Of a stretch of 64,000 nt of DNA, positions 34,921 through 46,731 are shown in pieces (position 1 is the first letter of the stretch; each line of letters opens with the position of its first letter). Under the pieces are notes generated by a model. That model was given only the letters and a program-made list of their open reading frames with translations. It was not told the origin of the DNA and did not search any database. The DNA lies in the NCBI RefSeq assembly GCF_047501465.1, contig NZ_JAZDRL010000002.1, forward strand, positions 186,001 through 250,000, in the 5' to 3' direction. A program made the translations under genes and the position numbers. The stretch is from Pseudochelatococcus sp047501465. GTDB lineage: Bacteria > Pseudomonadota > Alphaproteobacteria > Rhizobiales > Beijerinckiaceae.

Positions 34921-35868
34921 ATGGACTCATTCAGCCCTCCACCGCGGGACGCCATTGGCCGTATGTCGTGGGATGACTTCAGGCTCGTACGCGTAATTAG
35001 CGAAACCGGATCGTTGACTGCTACGGCAGAACAACTAGGCGTCAACCACTCAACTGTATTTCGTCGCTTAGCCAACCTCGAAGCGCTGATCGGTGTTCAA
35101 TTATTCGAGCGCCATCGCTCTGGCTACACTCCCACGCCGCCGGGCGAAGAGATGCTGGCAATATCTGAACGCTGGGCCGACGATGTCTCTTCACTTGGGC
35201 GGCTTTTGATGGGTTGTGCGCATTCGCCCGCAGGTGAGCTTCGCATTACAACCAACGACACGCTACTGGTGCATTTGTTGACACCGATTTTTGCGGGCTT
35301 TCGCAAGGAATACCCCAATATCCAGTTGGAAATCCTGCTCACAAACCACCCCCTGAACCTCTCCCGCCGAGATGCTGATATCGCCATCCGCGCCACAGAT
35401 AACCCACCCGAAACACTCGTTGGCAGAAGGCTAAGCACCATGGCATGGGCAGTCTATGGCCTTCGCAGTGATTTCAGCGAGGGTTCAGTGAGTACGGATG
35501 AGCTCAAGGAGCGGAACTGGGTATCAATGAACGAACATTTCGGCGCAATGAAAGCGGTGCGCTATGTGAATGAAATGGCGGGTCACGACAAATTGGTTTA
35601 CCGGATCAATTCTGTGCTGGGCTTATCGGAAGCGGTACAAGCCGGTATTGGCATTGGTCCATTGCCCTGTTTTATCGCAGATCCGCAGCCCACATTACGT
35701 CGTTTAACAGAACCCGACAGCAGCTTCTCAACCAGCCTTTGGCTTCTCACCCATCCTGACTTACGGCAATCGGTACGCATACGAGCATTTATGGATTATG
35801 CCGCCACTGCAATCAGCCGTCTGCGGCCTTTTCTTGAGGGTGAACAGGGCAAAAGCGACGGTAGATAA
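34921..35868 (+). CDS. LysR-type transcriptional regulator
   Basis: Helix-turn-helix domain at the N-terminus (SWDDFRLVRVISETGSLTATAEQLGVNHSTVFRRLANLE region) and a substrate-binding effector domain after about residue 95 (GELRITTNDTLLVHLL, RRDADIAIRATDNPPETLVGR). The RRDADIAIR-like motif is typical of the AaeR/DsdC-like large LysR subgroup. The start is set at ATG 34921 with AAGG 8 bases upstream; the open frame reaches 34828 but would run through the palindrome. It is divergent from wrbA and a likely regulator of that quinone reductase; the inducer is unknown. Confidence 0.88.
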   Translation: MDSFSPPPRDAIGRMSWDDFRLVRVISETGSLTATAEQLGVNHSTVFRRLANLEALIGVQLFERHRSGYTPTPPGEEMLAISERWADDVSSLGRLLMGCAHSPAGELRITTNDTLLVHLLTPIFAGFRKEYPNIQLEILLTNHPLNLSRRDADIAIRATDNPPETLVGRRLSTMAWAVYGLRSDFSEGSVSTDELKERNWVSMNEHFGAMKAVRYVNEMAGHDKLVYRINSVLGLSEAVQAGIGIGPLPCFIADPQPTLRRLTEPDSSFSTSLWLLTHPDLRQSVRIRAFMDYAATAISRLRPFLEGEQGKSDGR

Positions 35869-35884
35869 TTGCAAAAACAGGCTC

Positions 35885-37132
35885 TTAAGTCTGCCCCGGC
35901 CGCAGTTTATAAAAAATATGCCGCCCAATAACATCCATCTTCTTTAGCTTGTTTGCCCAAAATGGGCGCACATAATCAGCATGATAGTGGGTCGCACCGC
36001 CCACTTCCGCGTTGTAGATCGCTCCGTCCATCACCTGCGTGGCGACACGCACGGCCGAGCTCCAAGACGCCCTGTCGCTCACACGCAAAGAGCGCCCTTC
36101 GCAGGCAAATGAAAACTGGCATGCTTTGTACCGATGGCGATTTTGATAAACCACACCGCATACACTGGTGGGATAAAGACCACTTTTAACCCGGTTCAGC
36201 ACCACCTGCGCAACTGCTGCCTGTCCCGCTTCAGACTCTCCGCGTGCCTCGAAATAAACAGCCTCAGCCAGGCACCGCGCCTCACGTTTCATGTTATCTG
36301 CATCGATCAGATGCGCATAGCCCACGCTACGCTTGGCATTCATTTTAGTAAAAGCGGATGTAGCAGCGCCATCGCTTAACCCGTTGACAGGCATAGAAAC
36401 CGGAACGGCTGCAATTTCAACCGGAATAATCTCTGCCGGCACGGGAGTGACAGAGGCCAGCGCTTGAGCGCGTGGTGAAGCTGGCGTTGCGCCATCTCCT
36501 AACAGAATGGTCACGCCCTCCGCTCTTACATAAGCTGGAGTGGTGCGCGGTGCCAACGCCTGACGAATAGCCAGCACATCTTCTTCCGTTGCCGGTTCCA
36601 TCTCCCACATTTCATCCGCTGTAGGGATTTCGGTGGAGCCTTCCATCAACAATGTTGGTGGCAATAGTTCAATGTCGCGCCCCAGCACGGCCTGCGAAAA
36701 CGTCCCCCGCCCAAACATCACCTGCTGGCTGCGAAGCCCCACAGATTCCGCCTTGGGCTTAATAGGATCGCCTTTGCCTTGGCGCACGACTTCCGGCCAT
36801 CCTGTTGCGTACCGCTTTAGCTCACCACGCAATGAATCGGATGGCATTTCTTCGGGAGTTGCGGCCATGAGTAATGCAGAGGCGCTTTGCAGCAGACCAT
36901 CCAGATCAAGCGCAGGTAAACCGATCATGGTTGCGGTAGCGCGGGTGTTTCCGGGTACAACGTCAATGGCGGTTAATGCCATTCCGCGGTTAACACTAGA
37001 AAAGCTGGCCCCTGCATCAGGCTGCTGCCCTGCTGTTGCCGTGAAGGAAATCAGCATACCACCAGCCAATGCCCACGGAGCTGCCGTAGCAAACGCCCAG
37101 ATCACCCCTGATTTGCGTCGACGCATCATCAT
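35885..37132 (-). CDS. Cell-wall hydrolase of the SleB/CwlJ family
   Basis: The C-terminal ~130 residues match the Hydrolase_2 (SleB/CwlJ) domain: CLAEAVYFEARGESEAGQAA, VAQVVLNRVKSG, YPTSVCGVVYQN, CQFSFACEG and THYHADYVRPFWA. The catalytic glutamate is probably the one in YFEARGE. The N-terminus has a basic stretch and one hydrophobic segment (VIWAFATAAPWALAGGMLISF), so it is exported or membrane-anchored. The ~250 residues in between are low in conservation and Pro/Ala-rich. Despite the spore-linked name, the family is common in non-sporulating alphaproteobacteria, where it probably remodels peptidoglycan. Three successive ATG codons make the exact start uncertain. Confidence 0.9.
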   Translation of the reverse strand: MMMRRRKSGVIWAFATAAPWALAGGMLISFTATAGQQPDAGASFSSVNRGMALTAIDVVPGNTRATATMIGLPALDLDGLLQSASALLMAATPEEMPSDSLRGELKRYATGWPEVVRQGKGDPIKPKAESVGLRSQQVMFGRGTFSQAVLGRDIELLPPTLLMEGSTEIPTADEMWEMEPATEEDVLAIRQALAPRTTPAYVRAEGVTILLGDGATPASPRAQALASVTPVPAEIIPVEIAAVPVSMPVNGLSDGAATSAFTKMNAKRSVGYAHLIDADNMKREARCLAEAVYFEARGESEAGQAAVAQVVLNRVKSGLYPTSVCGVVYQNRHRYKACQFSFACEGRSLRVSDRASWSSAVRVATQVMDGAIYNAEVGGATHYHADYVRPFWANKLKKMDVIGRHIFYKLRPGQT

Positions 37133-37186
37133 CACTCAACCCGATAAACAGTAAATATGATTATCGCGCGTTAAGGTTGAGGCATG

Positions 37187-37231
37187 GTTAAAATGAAACG
37201 GGCGCCTCCATCATTTGCGATGAAGGCGCCC
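37187..37231 (-). terminator. Terminator of ppdK
   Basis: Outer 8-bp stem GGGCGCCT / AGGCGCCC with partly paired inner bases; on the minus strand it is followed by GTTTCATTTTAAC, 25 bases after the ppdK stop. Confidence 0.65.
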
Positions 37232-37256
37232 ATTAATGCGATAAAGGTAATAAAGA

Positions 37257-39935
37257 TTAAGCCAACCCTTCAGCCTTCACCTTCAACGCTGCCTGCGCTG
37301 CTGCAAGACGTGCAATTGGCACGCGGTAGGGTGAGCAGGATATGTAATCCATACCAGTGTCTTCGCAGAATGCGATAGAGGCCGGATCACCACCATGCTC
37401 GCCGCAAATGCCGAGCTTGATATCAGGGCGAGTGGCCCTGCCACGCTCAGCTGCCAATGCAACAAGCTCACCCACGCCTTCACGATCGATCGTCACGAAT
37501 GGGTCTGATGGCAGAATGCCCTTGGCTGTATAATCACCAAGGAATATCGCGGCATCATCGCGGCTGATCCCAAGTGTTGTTTGCGTCAGGTCATTCGTGC
37601 CGAAGGAGAAGAACTCAGCAGACTGCGCAATATCACCCGCACGCAATGCAGCGCGTGGCAACTCGATCATGGTGCCAATCTGATAATCAAGCGCAACGCC
37701 TGTTTCGTCCGCAACCGCCTTCGCCACGGCATCAATGCGCGTCTTGGTCAGATCAAGCTCCGCCTTCGTCATGACAAGCGGCACCATCACTTCGGGCTTT
37801 ACCGTCTGCCCAGTGTCCTTCGCGACCTGCGAAGCCGCTTCAAAGATCGCACGCGCCTGCATCTCAGCGATTTCGGGATAGAGGATTGCCAGACGCACGC
37901 CGCGGAAGCCAAGCATCGGGTTGAACTCATGCAACGCCTGTGCACGTGCCTTCAGCTTATCAGCCGATACGCCCAGAGAATTTGCCACCTCATCGATTTC
38001 TGCATCAGAATGCGGCAGGAACTCATGTAATGGCGGATCAAGCAGACGGATCGTCACCGGCAATCCCTGCATGATCGTGAATAGATCAACAAAATCCTTG
38101 CGCTGCATCGGCAACAATTTGGCAAGCGCTGCGCGCCGACCGGCCTCATCATCTGAAAGGATCATCTCACGCATGGCAACGATACGCTCAGCATCAAAGA
38201 ACATGTGCTCTGTGCGGCAAAGGCCAATGCCTTCCGCGCCAAAGTTGCGTGCGGTGCGCGCATCAAGCGGTGTCTCTGCATTGGCGCGCACTTTCATGCG
38301 ACGCACGGAATCCGCCCATCCCATCAAGGTAGCGAATTCGCCGGAAAGCTCCGGCTCCAGCATCTTCACTTCGCCGATAATGACTTGGCCGGTTGAACCA
38401 TCAATGGTCAGGATATCGCCAGCCTTCAGCGTCACACCACCTGCAGATACCGTGCCTGCTGCATAATCAACACGCACTGTACCAGCACCGGATACACAGG
38501 GCTTGCCCATGCCGCGCGCCACAACAGCCGCATGCGAAGTCATGCCGCCACGCGTGGTCAAAATGCCTTCAGCCGCGTGCATGCCGTGGATGTCTTCCGG
38601 TGAGGTCTCAACACGCACCAGAATAACCTTGCGCCCCATCTTCTTGGCCTCTTCAGCAGCCTCTGAAGTGAACACAACAGCTCCCGACGCCGCACCAGGT
38701 GAGGCTGGCAGGCCGGTGGCAAACACCTTGCGATCTGCCTTGGGGTCGATGGTAGGATGCAATAGCTGATCAAGCGCAGCAGGCTCAATCCGTGCGACCG
38801 CTTCACGCTCGGTGATGACACCTTCAGCCGCAAGATCAACCGCAATCTTCAGCGCGGCCTTCGCTGTGCGCTTGCCGTTGCGGGTTTGCAGCATCCACAA
38901 CTTGCCGGACTCGATGGTAAATTCGAGATCCTGCATATCGCGATAATGTCCCTCAAGCAGCTTGTAGATACGCACTAATTCGCCATAGGCATCGGGCAAC
39001 GCGCTCTCAAGCGATGGACGGGTGGAGCCTGACGCGATGCGTGCCTTTTCGGTAATATCCTGCGGTGTGCGAATACCCGCAACCACATCTTCACCCTGCG
39101 CATTGATCAGGAACTCGCCATAGAGCTCCTTCTCACCAGTTGACGGATTCCGTGTGAAGGCAACGCCGGTCGCCGAGGTCTCGCCACGGTTGCCGAACAC
39201 CATGGCCTGCACGTTAACGGCCGTTCCCCAGCTTGCTGGAATATCATGCAGCTCGCGGTACTTTTTAGCGCGCGCGTTCATCCAGGAGCCAAACACGGCA
39301 CTGATTGCGCCCCACAGCTGCTCTTTAGGATCCTGCGGAAACGGCTTGCCGGTTTCTTGCTCAACGATTTTCTTGTACTGCTTGACCAGCTCCTGCCAAT
39401 CGGCGGCGGTCAGATCGGTATCCAGCTCAACGCCCTTGCGCTCTTTGTAGATCTCCAGCACTTCCTCGAAGTGATGATGGCCAACATCAAGCACCACGTT
39501 GCCGAACATATTAATGAAACGGCGATAGCTGTCCCACGCGAAACGCTCATCACCAGAGGCTTTGGCCACGGCAACCACGGTTTCATCATTGAGGCCAAGA
39601 TTAAGCACCGTGTCCATCATGCCAGGCATGGAAGCGCGCGCGCCTGAACGCACCGAAACGAGCTGCGGGTTGGCAGAATCGCCAAAAACCTTGCCGGTTT
39701 GGCGCGAAATCAGCGCCAATGCATCGTCAACAGCTGCCACGAGATCTGGCGGATAGCTCTCACCATTATCGTAATAATAGGTGCAGACATCGGTTGTGAT
39801 CGTAAAGCCGGGCGGCACAGGGAGCCCTAGATTCGCCATCTCGGCAAGGTTTGCACCCTTACCACCAAGCAGGTTGCGCAAGCTCGATGCGCCCTCAGCC
39901 TGACCATCACCGAATGTATAAACCCATTTCGTCAT
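37257..39935 (-). CDS. ppdK: Pyruvate, phosphate dikinase
   Basis: Interconverts pyruvate, ATP and phosphate with phosphoenolpyruvate, AMP and pyrophosphate; feeds gluconeogenesis or pyrophosphate-linked glycolysis. The 892-residue product has the nucleotide domain (GGKGANLAEMANLGLPVPPGF), the swivelling histidine domain with GGMTSHAAVVARGMGKPCVSG-like sequence holding the phospho-histidine, and a C-terminal PEP barrel (LCRTEHMFFDAERI, FSFGTNDLTQ, GICGEHGGDP). Start ATG 39935 with AAGGCGA upstream; the longer frame to 39977 lacks a ribosome site. It is flanked by its own terminator. Confidence 0.98.
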   Translation of the reverse strand: MTKWVYTFGDGQAEGASSLRNLLGGKGANLAEMANLGLPVPPGFTITTDVCTYYYDNGESYPPDLVAAVDDALALISRQTGKVFGDSANPQLVSVRSGARASMPGMMDTVLNLGLNDETVVAVAKASGDERFAWDSYRRFINMFGNVVLDVGHHHFEEVLEIYKERKGVELDTDLTAADWQELVKQYKKIVEQETGKPFPQDPKEQLWGAISAVFGSWMNARAKKYRELHDIPASWGTAVNVQAMVFGNRGETSATGVAFTRNPSTGEKELYGEFLINAQGEDVVAGIRTPQDITEKARIASGSTRPSLESALPDAYGELVRIYKLLEGHYRDMQDLEFTIESGKLWMLQTRNGKRTAKAALKIAVDLAAEGVITEREAVARIEPAALDQLLHPTIDPKADRKVFATGLPASPGAASGAVVFTSEAAEEAKKMGRKVILVRVETSPEDIHGMHAAEGILTTRGGMTSHAAVVARGMGKPCVSGAGTVRVDYAAGTVSAGGVTLKAGDILTIDGSTGQVIIGEVKMLEPELSGEFATLMGWADSVRRMKVRANAETPLDARTARNFGAEGIGLCRTEHMFFDAERIVAMREMILSDDEAGRRAALAKLLPMQRKDFVDLFTIMQGLPVTIRLLDPPLHEFLPHSDAEIDEVANSLGVSADKLKARAQALHEFNPMLGFRGVRLAILYPEIAEMQARAIFEAASQVAKDTGQTVKPEVMVPLVMTKAELDLTKTRIDAVAKAVADETGVALDYQIGTMIELPRAALRAGDIAQSAEFFSFGTNDLTQTTLGISRDDAAIFLGDYTAKGILPSDPFVTIDREGVGELVALAAERGRATRPDIKLGICGEHGGDPASIAFCEDTGMDYISCSPYRVPIARLAAAQAALKVKAEGLA

Positions 39936-40354
39936 TGGCGTTCGCCTTTTTGAGCATGATCCCTGATCATAGCGCACGCGCCATTTCAGAGAACGATATG
40001 CTTCAACTAAGGAACGGCGTAATGCCTGCGCATCACCCCATCCCGCTTCAAGCCACCTGACACTGATCCGGCATGGATCAGCGCCCTACTCCGACATGGC
40101 GCCGTGTCGTCAACCGCCACGTCATCCTTTGCTCAGCAACAAACGCCCCCTATGCAGCAGCGCTCCTGCTTTTATATGGTATCATCCGCTGCATATGTAT
40201 GCCGCAGACAGGATGCAAATCCGAACCCAGCTGAAGTGGCTCATTCGCATCAAAAAAGCAATGCGGCATTGCACAAATATGACGGATAGACGACATAATG
40301 TGCACTTGGTATCTAAGACATTGCATAAAACGCATGCTGATAGTCATGCGCGTC
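39936..40354. other. Intergenic region between glyS and ppdK
   Basis: About 420 bases with several overlapping short open frames, none with a ribosome site or family resemblance. It presumably holds the ppdK promoter and the glyQS 3' end. Nothing structured was noticed. Confidence 0.4.
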
Positions 40355-42499
40355 TTATCCAGCAATCACGCCAAAATTAGCCACGGCGTGCGTTGCAACA
40401 CGCAATGCATCAAGCAATTTCAGGCGGTTCACCCGTAAATCAGCCTCATCAGCATTTACGGTCACTTTGTCAAAGAAGGCATCAACAGCAGGGCGTAAAT
40501 CTGCCAACGCGCGCATCGCGGCTTCAAAGTCTTCCCGCGCAACCGCGGCCTGTGCTGTTTCGCGGGCAGCACGCAGAGCTTCGATCAGCACCTTCTCTTC
40601 AAGCTGACCGCGTCCTAGGATAATTGTCGCATCAGGGCCGCCATCATAGGCGCGCCCATCCTTCTTTTCCTCAATTCGCAGGATATTGGCCGCACGCCGA
40701 TAGCCAGCAAGCAGGTTGATGCCATCTTCCGTCTCAAGGAAGCGGCCAAGCGCTTCTACCCGGCGCACGATCAACGCCAGGTCATCCTGTCCACCAAGCG
40801 CAAATACTGCAGCAATCAGATCATGCCGCGCGCCCTTGTCGCGCAGATAAACCGTCAACCGATCAGCGAAGAACGATAACAGATCAGCCGTGATTGCAGC
40901 ATGGTCCGCCTTAACCGGCAGTGCCTCAAGCGCTGCAGCGATCAGTTGGGACAGCGCCAGACGGTGGTTGTTCTCCAGTACAAGCCGGATCACGCCCAGC
41001 GCTGCGCGCCGAAGTGCAAACGGATCCTTGGAGCCGGTTGGCTTCTCATTGATTGCCCAGAAACCCGCCAAAGTATCGAGCTTGTCAGCCAGCGCCAGCG
41101 CAACCGAAACCGGATCGGATGGCACGGAGTCTGAAGGCCCCTGCGGCTTGTAATGCTCCTCGATTGCAGCAGCGACAGACGCATCCTCACCTTGCGCAAT
41201 AGCATAATAGCGCCCCATCAGGCCCTGTAATTCAGGGAACTCGCCCACCATCTCGGTGACCAGATCGGCCTTGGAAAGAAACGCTGCGCGCTCAGCCTTA
41301 TCGGCATCAGCACCAACAAGCGGCGCAATATGGCGTGCGAGCCTGGCAAGCCGCTCAATGCGCGCGGCCTGCGTGCCGAGTTTCTCATGGAACACGATAT
41401 TAAGCGCCCGCAAACGCTCCAACCGCTGATCGAGAGGCTTTAGCGCGCTGCCAGAGAACTCCGGCAATGACTTCTGATCCGTCTCCCAGAAGAACTTCGC
41501 ATCGGAAAGGCGCGCCCGCACCACCCGCTCATTCCCAGCAACGATGGCAGCGCCACCATCCTTGGCCTCAATGTTTGCTACCAGAATGAAGCGGTTGGCT
41601 AACTTGCCATTTTCGCCCCTGGTCAGCACAAAGCACTTTTGGTTGGCGCGAATCGTGGCGCGGATAACCTCAGGCGGCACAGCGAGATAAGCCTCGTCGA
41701 AGCTACCCATCAGCACGACTGGCCACTCAACCAGCCCGCCGACTTCCTCAAGCAACCCTTCATCAGGCACAATCTCGTAGCCTTGCGCAAAAGCAAGCGT
41801 GTTGGCATCAGCCAGAATGCGGCGCTTACGCTCATCAAGGTCGAGCACAACGCGCGCCTTCTCCAGCGCTGCAATATAATCATCAAAGCGGCGCACGAGA
41901 ATCGGCTCACCTGGCACAAAGCGGTGGCCATTTGTGACATCAGAGGCTTTCAGCCCATCGATATCAAACTGCACGACATCGGGGATCTCCGTCTCCGGCC
42001 CGAACGTGCAAAGGATGGACTGAAGCGGGCGCACCCATCGCATACTGCCAGGTGCTGCTGAAGCCGCCCCCCACCGCATGGACTTTGGCCACGGGAAACT
42101 GCGCACGACAGCCGGTATAATCTCCGCCAGAACCGCCACCGTCTCACGCCCCTCACGGCGGATGCGCGCAACGTAAAACTCGCCCTTCTTGGCATCCGAA
42201 ACGATTTCCGCCTCATCAATGCTGTCAAGCCCGGCGCTCTTCAAAAAGCCCTGAAGCGCCGCCTCTGGCGCACCCACACGCGGACCTTTACGCTCTTCTT
42301 CAACATCGGGCTGGCGCACAGGAAGGCCCACCACCTGCAACGCAAGACGGCGCGGAGTAACATACGCCTGCGCCCCCTCATAAACGAGGCCTTGCTCGAC
42401 TAACGCATCAGTGATGAGTTTTTTCAGGTCGTCGGCAGCCTTGCGCTGCATGCGGGCGGGAATTTCTTCCGAGTGAAGTTCAAGAAGCAGATCGGGCAT
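40355..42499 (-). CDS. glyS: Glycyl-tRNA synthetase beta subunit
   Basis: Beta subunit of the bacterial alpha2beta2 glycyl-tRNA synthetase, which binds tRNA. The 714-residue sequence starts MPDLLLELHSEEIPARMQ and contains YVTPRRLALQV, the HD-like region and a C-terminal anticodon-binding helical domain (from about AFFDKVTVNADEADLRVNRL). No frameshift or truncation. It follows glyQ on the same strand by 63 bases. Confidence 0.98.
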   Translation of the reverse strand: MPDLLLELHSEEIPARMQRKAADDLKKLITDALVEQGLVYEGAQAYVTPRRLALQVVGLPVRQPDVEEERKGPRVGAPEAALQGFLKSAGLDSIDEAEIVSDAKKGEFYVARIRREGRETVAVLAEIIPAVVRSFPWPKSMRWGAASAAPGSMRWVRPLQSILCTFGPETEIPDVVQFDIDGLKASDVTNGHRFVPGEPILVRRFDDYIAALEKARVVLDLDERKRRILADANTLAFAQGYEIVPDEGLLEEVGGLVEWPVVLMGSFDEAYLAVPPEVIRATIRANQKCFVLTRGENGKLANRFILVANIEAKDGGAAIVAGNERVVRARLSDAKFFWETDQKSLPEFSGSALKPLDQRLERLRALNIVFHEKLGTQAARIERLARLARHIAPLVGADADKAERAAFLSKADLVTEMVGEFPELQGLMGRYYAIAQGEDASVAAAIEEHYKPQGPSDSVPSDPVSVALALADKLDTLAGFWAINEKPTGSKDPFALRRAALGVIRLVLENNHRLALSQLIAAALEALPVKADHAAITADLLSFFADRLTVYLRDKGARHDLIAAVFALGGQDDLALIVRRVEALGRFLETEDGINLLAGYRRAANILRIEEKKDGRAYDGGPDATIILGRGQLEEKVLIEALRAARETAQAAVAREDFEAAMRALADLRPAVDAFFDKVTVNADEADLRVNRLKLLDALRVATHAVANFGVIAG

Positions 42500-42562
42500 C
42501 GGATAAGGCTTTTCTATTGGATCGCGAAAGAGCAGTCGGGGTGAGCAAGGGGTATTAGCGCA

Positions 42563-43513
42563 TCAACTTGCGCCACCGCCCTCCGTCAATAACCACGCTG
42601 CACCGCACGCCTTGGCAAGCTCGCGCACCCGTAGAATGTAGCTCTGACGCTCCGTCACAGAAATCACGCCGCGCGCATCGAGCAGATTGAACGCATGGCC
42701 AGCCTTGAGGCACTGGTCATACGCGGGCTGCACCATAAGATGACGGCCATTTTCAGCATCGGCCCCCTTTTCAAGCAGGGCTCTGCACTCTTCTTCAGCC
42801 TCACGGAAGCGGCGGAAGAGCGCCTCTGTATTGGCATGCTCAAAATTGTAGCGCGAATATTCCTGCTCGGCCTGCAAAAATACCTCACGGTAGGTCACCT
42901 TATCAGCGCCCACGCGACCGTTGAAGTTGAGATCCATAATGCTCTCAACGTTCTGCAGATAGCATGCCAGCCGCTCAAGTCCGTAGGTCAACTCACCCGA
43001 AACAGGCGAGCATTCAATGCCTGCAACCTGCTGGAAGTAAGTAAACTGGCTCACCTCCATGCCATCGCACCAGCATTCCCAGCCCAACCCCCAGGCGCCA
43101 AGGGTTGGATTCTCCCAGTCGTCTTCAACGAATCGGATGTCATGCAGCTGCGTATCAATACCGATCGCATCGAGGGAACGCAGATAAAGCTCCTGCAGAT
43201 TCGGCGGATTCGGCTTCAGGATCACCTGAAACTGGTAATAATGCTGGAGTCTGTTAGGATTTTCTCCATAACGCCCATCCTTGGGACGACGCGAAGGTTG
43301 CACATAAGCAGCCTTCCAGGGTTTTGGCCCCAAAGAGCGCAGCATGGTGCCCGGATGCGAAGTGCCCGCCCCTACTTCCATATCATACGGCTGGAGGATG
43401 ACGCAGCCTTCAGCAGCCCAAAACCGTTGCAATGTCAGGATAAGTCCCTGAAATGAACGCGTGGGATGCAGCGGATCGTGCAGGCTTGGTGCATAATTGT
43501 CGGGCGTGGTCAT
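42563..43513 (-). CDS. glyQ: Glycyl-tRNA synthetase alpha subunit
   Basis: Catalytic class II subunit that activates glycine. Recognised by SFQGLILTLQRFWAAEGCVI, QPYDMEVGAGTSHPGT, the motif YVQPSRRPKDGRYGENPNR and GWECWCDGMEVSQFTYFQQ. The 316-residue length is normal. It is the first gene of glyQS and is divergent from lepA; the ~200-base gap between glyQ and lepA holds both promoters. Confidence 0.98.
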   Translation of the reverse strand: MTTPDNYAPSLHDPLHPTRSFQGLILTLQRFWAAEGCVILQPYDMEVGAGTSHPGTMLRSLGPKPWKAAYVQPSRRPKDGRYGENPNRLQHYYQFQVILKPNPPNLQELYLRSLDAIGIDTQLHDIRFVEDDWENPTLGAWGLGWECWCDGMEVSQFTYFQQVAGIECSPVSGELTYGLERLACYLQNVESIMDLNFNGRVGADKVTYREVFLQAEQEYSRYNFEHANTEALFRRFREAEEECRALLEKGADAENGRHLMVQPAYDQCLKAGHAFNLLDARGVISVTERQSYILRVRELAKACGAAWLLTEGGGAS

Positions 43514-43722
43514 CGCGATCTTTATCGAACTGGCCCCTCAGGGGAGCAATAAATGGGATGCGTCAAACTAGTGCGCGAGCGCCTCAAGTCAAGCTGGTCG
43601 TAAAAAACACCCTTTGCAAAGCACCCATTGGCGGCATCATGATGGCGTCTTCTACAAATAATTCACGTATGTCACGCAATGATGCTCTTGGCGAAGCGCG
43701 CGCGGACTGATATGGCGTTGCC

Positions 43723-45528
<1,806 letters not shown>

Positions 45529-45614
45529 TGCATATAATCCTCTAGCAGGCAGTCAAGCGGTATCCTCGCTATCTGCTTGCTGTAGCGATCAAGCTTGATA
45601 ATGCATTTCTAAGA

Positions 45615-45663
45615 AATAGAGCGCCATTGCGTAAGTCATACGCAATGGCGCTCTATTTTTTTG
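45615..45663 (+). terminator. Strong rho-independent terminator of lepA
   Basis: Perfect 19-bp stem starting AATAGAGCGCCATTGCGTA, 5-base loop (AGTCA), then a run of T. It is the most stable hairpin noticed in the window. Confidence 0.93.
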
Positions 45664-45727
45664 TTCGTATTGCATATGATCGCATCCTTATTATGCGACC
45701 CTGAAATGGAAATGCTGAAACGCCCGT

Positions 45728-45765
45728 CAAAAAGAAAACGGTGGGCCCCTGACAGATGCCCACCG
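45728..45765 (-). terminator. Rho-independent terminator of hflKC
   Basis: Minus-strand stem CGGTGGGC / GCCCACCG with an 11-base loop followed by TTTTCTTTTT, about 75 bases after the hflC stop. A degP-like protease gene, often next in Rhizobiales, does not follow. Confidence 0.88.
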
Positions 45766-45840
45766 CTCTATTCCAGCTCATTTTTATCCCGCCCAGAGCA
45801 AATGCCAGTTAGTCAGATAATGCATTTGCCCCATAGAATC

Positions 45841-46731
45841 CTATCGTTCGGCTGGCGTCGAAGGCGCACCGTCACCATTCAAAAAGCGGAAGAATGGAGA
45901 ATCCGGCGATAGAACCCAGCGCGTTCCATTGCCTGAAAGACTTGCACCATAAGCCTGCAACGAACGGAAAAAGGCAAAGAACTCCGGATCGCGATTGTAG
46001 GCTTCAGCAAGAATGCTGTTTACCTGCGCATCCCCCTGACCGCGCACTTGCTGCGCTTGCTGGTTAGCATCAGCCTTGATCACTGTGACATCACGATCTG
46101 CGCGGGCACGAATGCCTTGAGCGAGCTGCGAACCTTGAGCACGAATATCTGCCGCTTCACGCTGACGCTCGGTCTGCATACGCTGGAACACCGCTTCACT
46201 ATTCTGCTGTGGCAAGTCAGCCCGACGCAACCGCACATCAATCACGGTCAGCCCAAGTCCTTGCGCCTGACGATTCACCTCTTGCCTGATGGTGTTCATC
46301 AAACCCGAACGGTTTGTGCGAACGATATCGGTGAATGTCGCCTCAGCAAGCACGGAACGCGCTGTCGAGTTAATGATGTTGGCCAATCGCAAGTTTGCAC
46401 CAGCGATGTTGTTGACGGTTTGGTAAAAACGCACTGGATCCGTCACCTTATAACGGGCAAAGGCATCTACGACGAGGCGCTTCTGGTCCGCAGCAATGAC
46501 TTCCTGTTCCGGTAGATCGAGATCGAGTACGCGGTTATCGATATAAACCACGTTTTCAATCAGCGGCAGCTTGAAGTACAGCCCTGGCTTTGTTGCAACA
46601 GAGCGTACACCGCCGAAGCGCAAAACAAGTGCCTGTTCAGTTTGATTGACGATAAATGTCGCGCTTAAAAGCACAAACAATGCCACAACGAGGGCAACAA
46701 CACCTACGACTTTAAATGTTTGAGCGTTCAT
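45841..46731 (-). CDS. hflC: HflC, FtsH protease modulator
   Basis: SPFH/band 7 membrane protein that with HflK forms a large periplasmic cage around FtsH and tunes its activity. It has one N-terminal membrane helix (VVGVVALVVALFVLLSATFIV) and a band 7 domain (TEQALVLRFGGV through DVRLRRADLP) followed by a coiled coil (TERQREAADIRAQGSQLAQGIRARADRDV region). The 296-residue length is normal. Start overlaps hflK by 4 bases, so equal synthesis is likely. Confidence 0.95.
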   Translation of the reverse strand: MNAQTFKVVGVVALVVALFVLLSATFIVNQTEQALVLRFGGVRSVATKPGLYFKLPLIENVVYIDNRVLDLDLPEQEVIAADQKRLVVDAFARYKVTDPVRFYQTVNNIAGANLRLANIINSTARSVLAEATFTDIVRTNRSGLMNTIRQEVNRQAQGLGLTVIDVRLRRADLPQQNSEAVFQRMQTERQREAADIRAQGSQLAQGIRARADRDVTVIKADANQQAQQVRGQGDAQVNSILAEAYNRDPEFFAFFRSLQAYGASLSGNGTRWVLSPDSPFFRFLNGDGAPSTPAER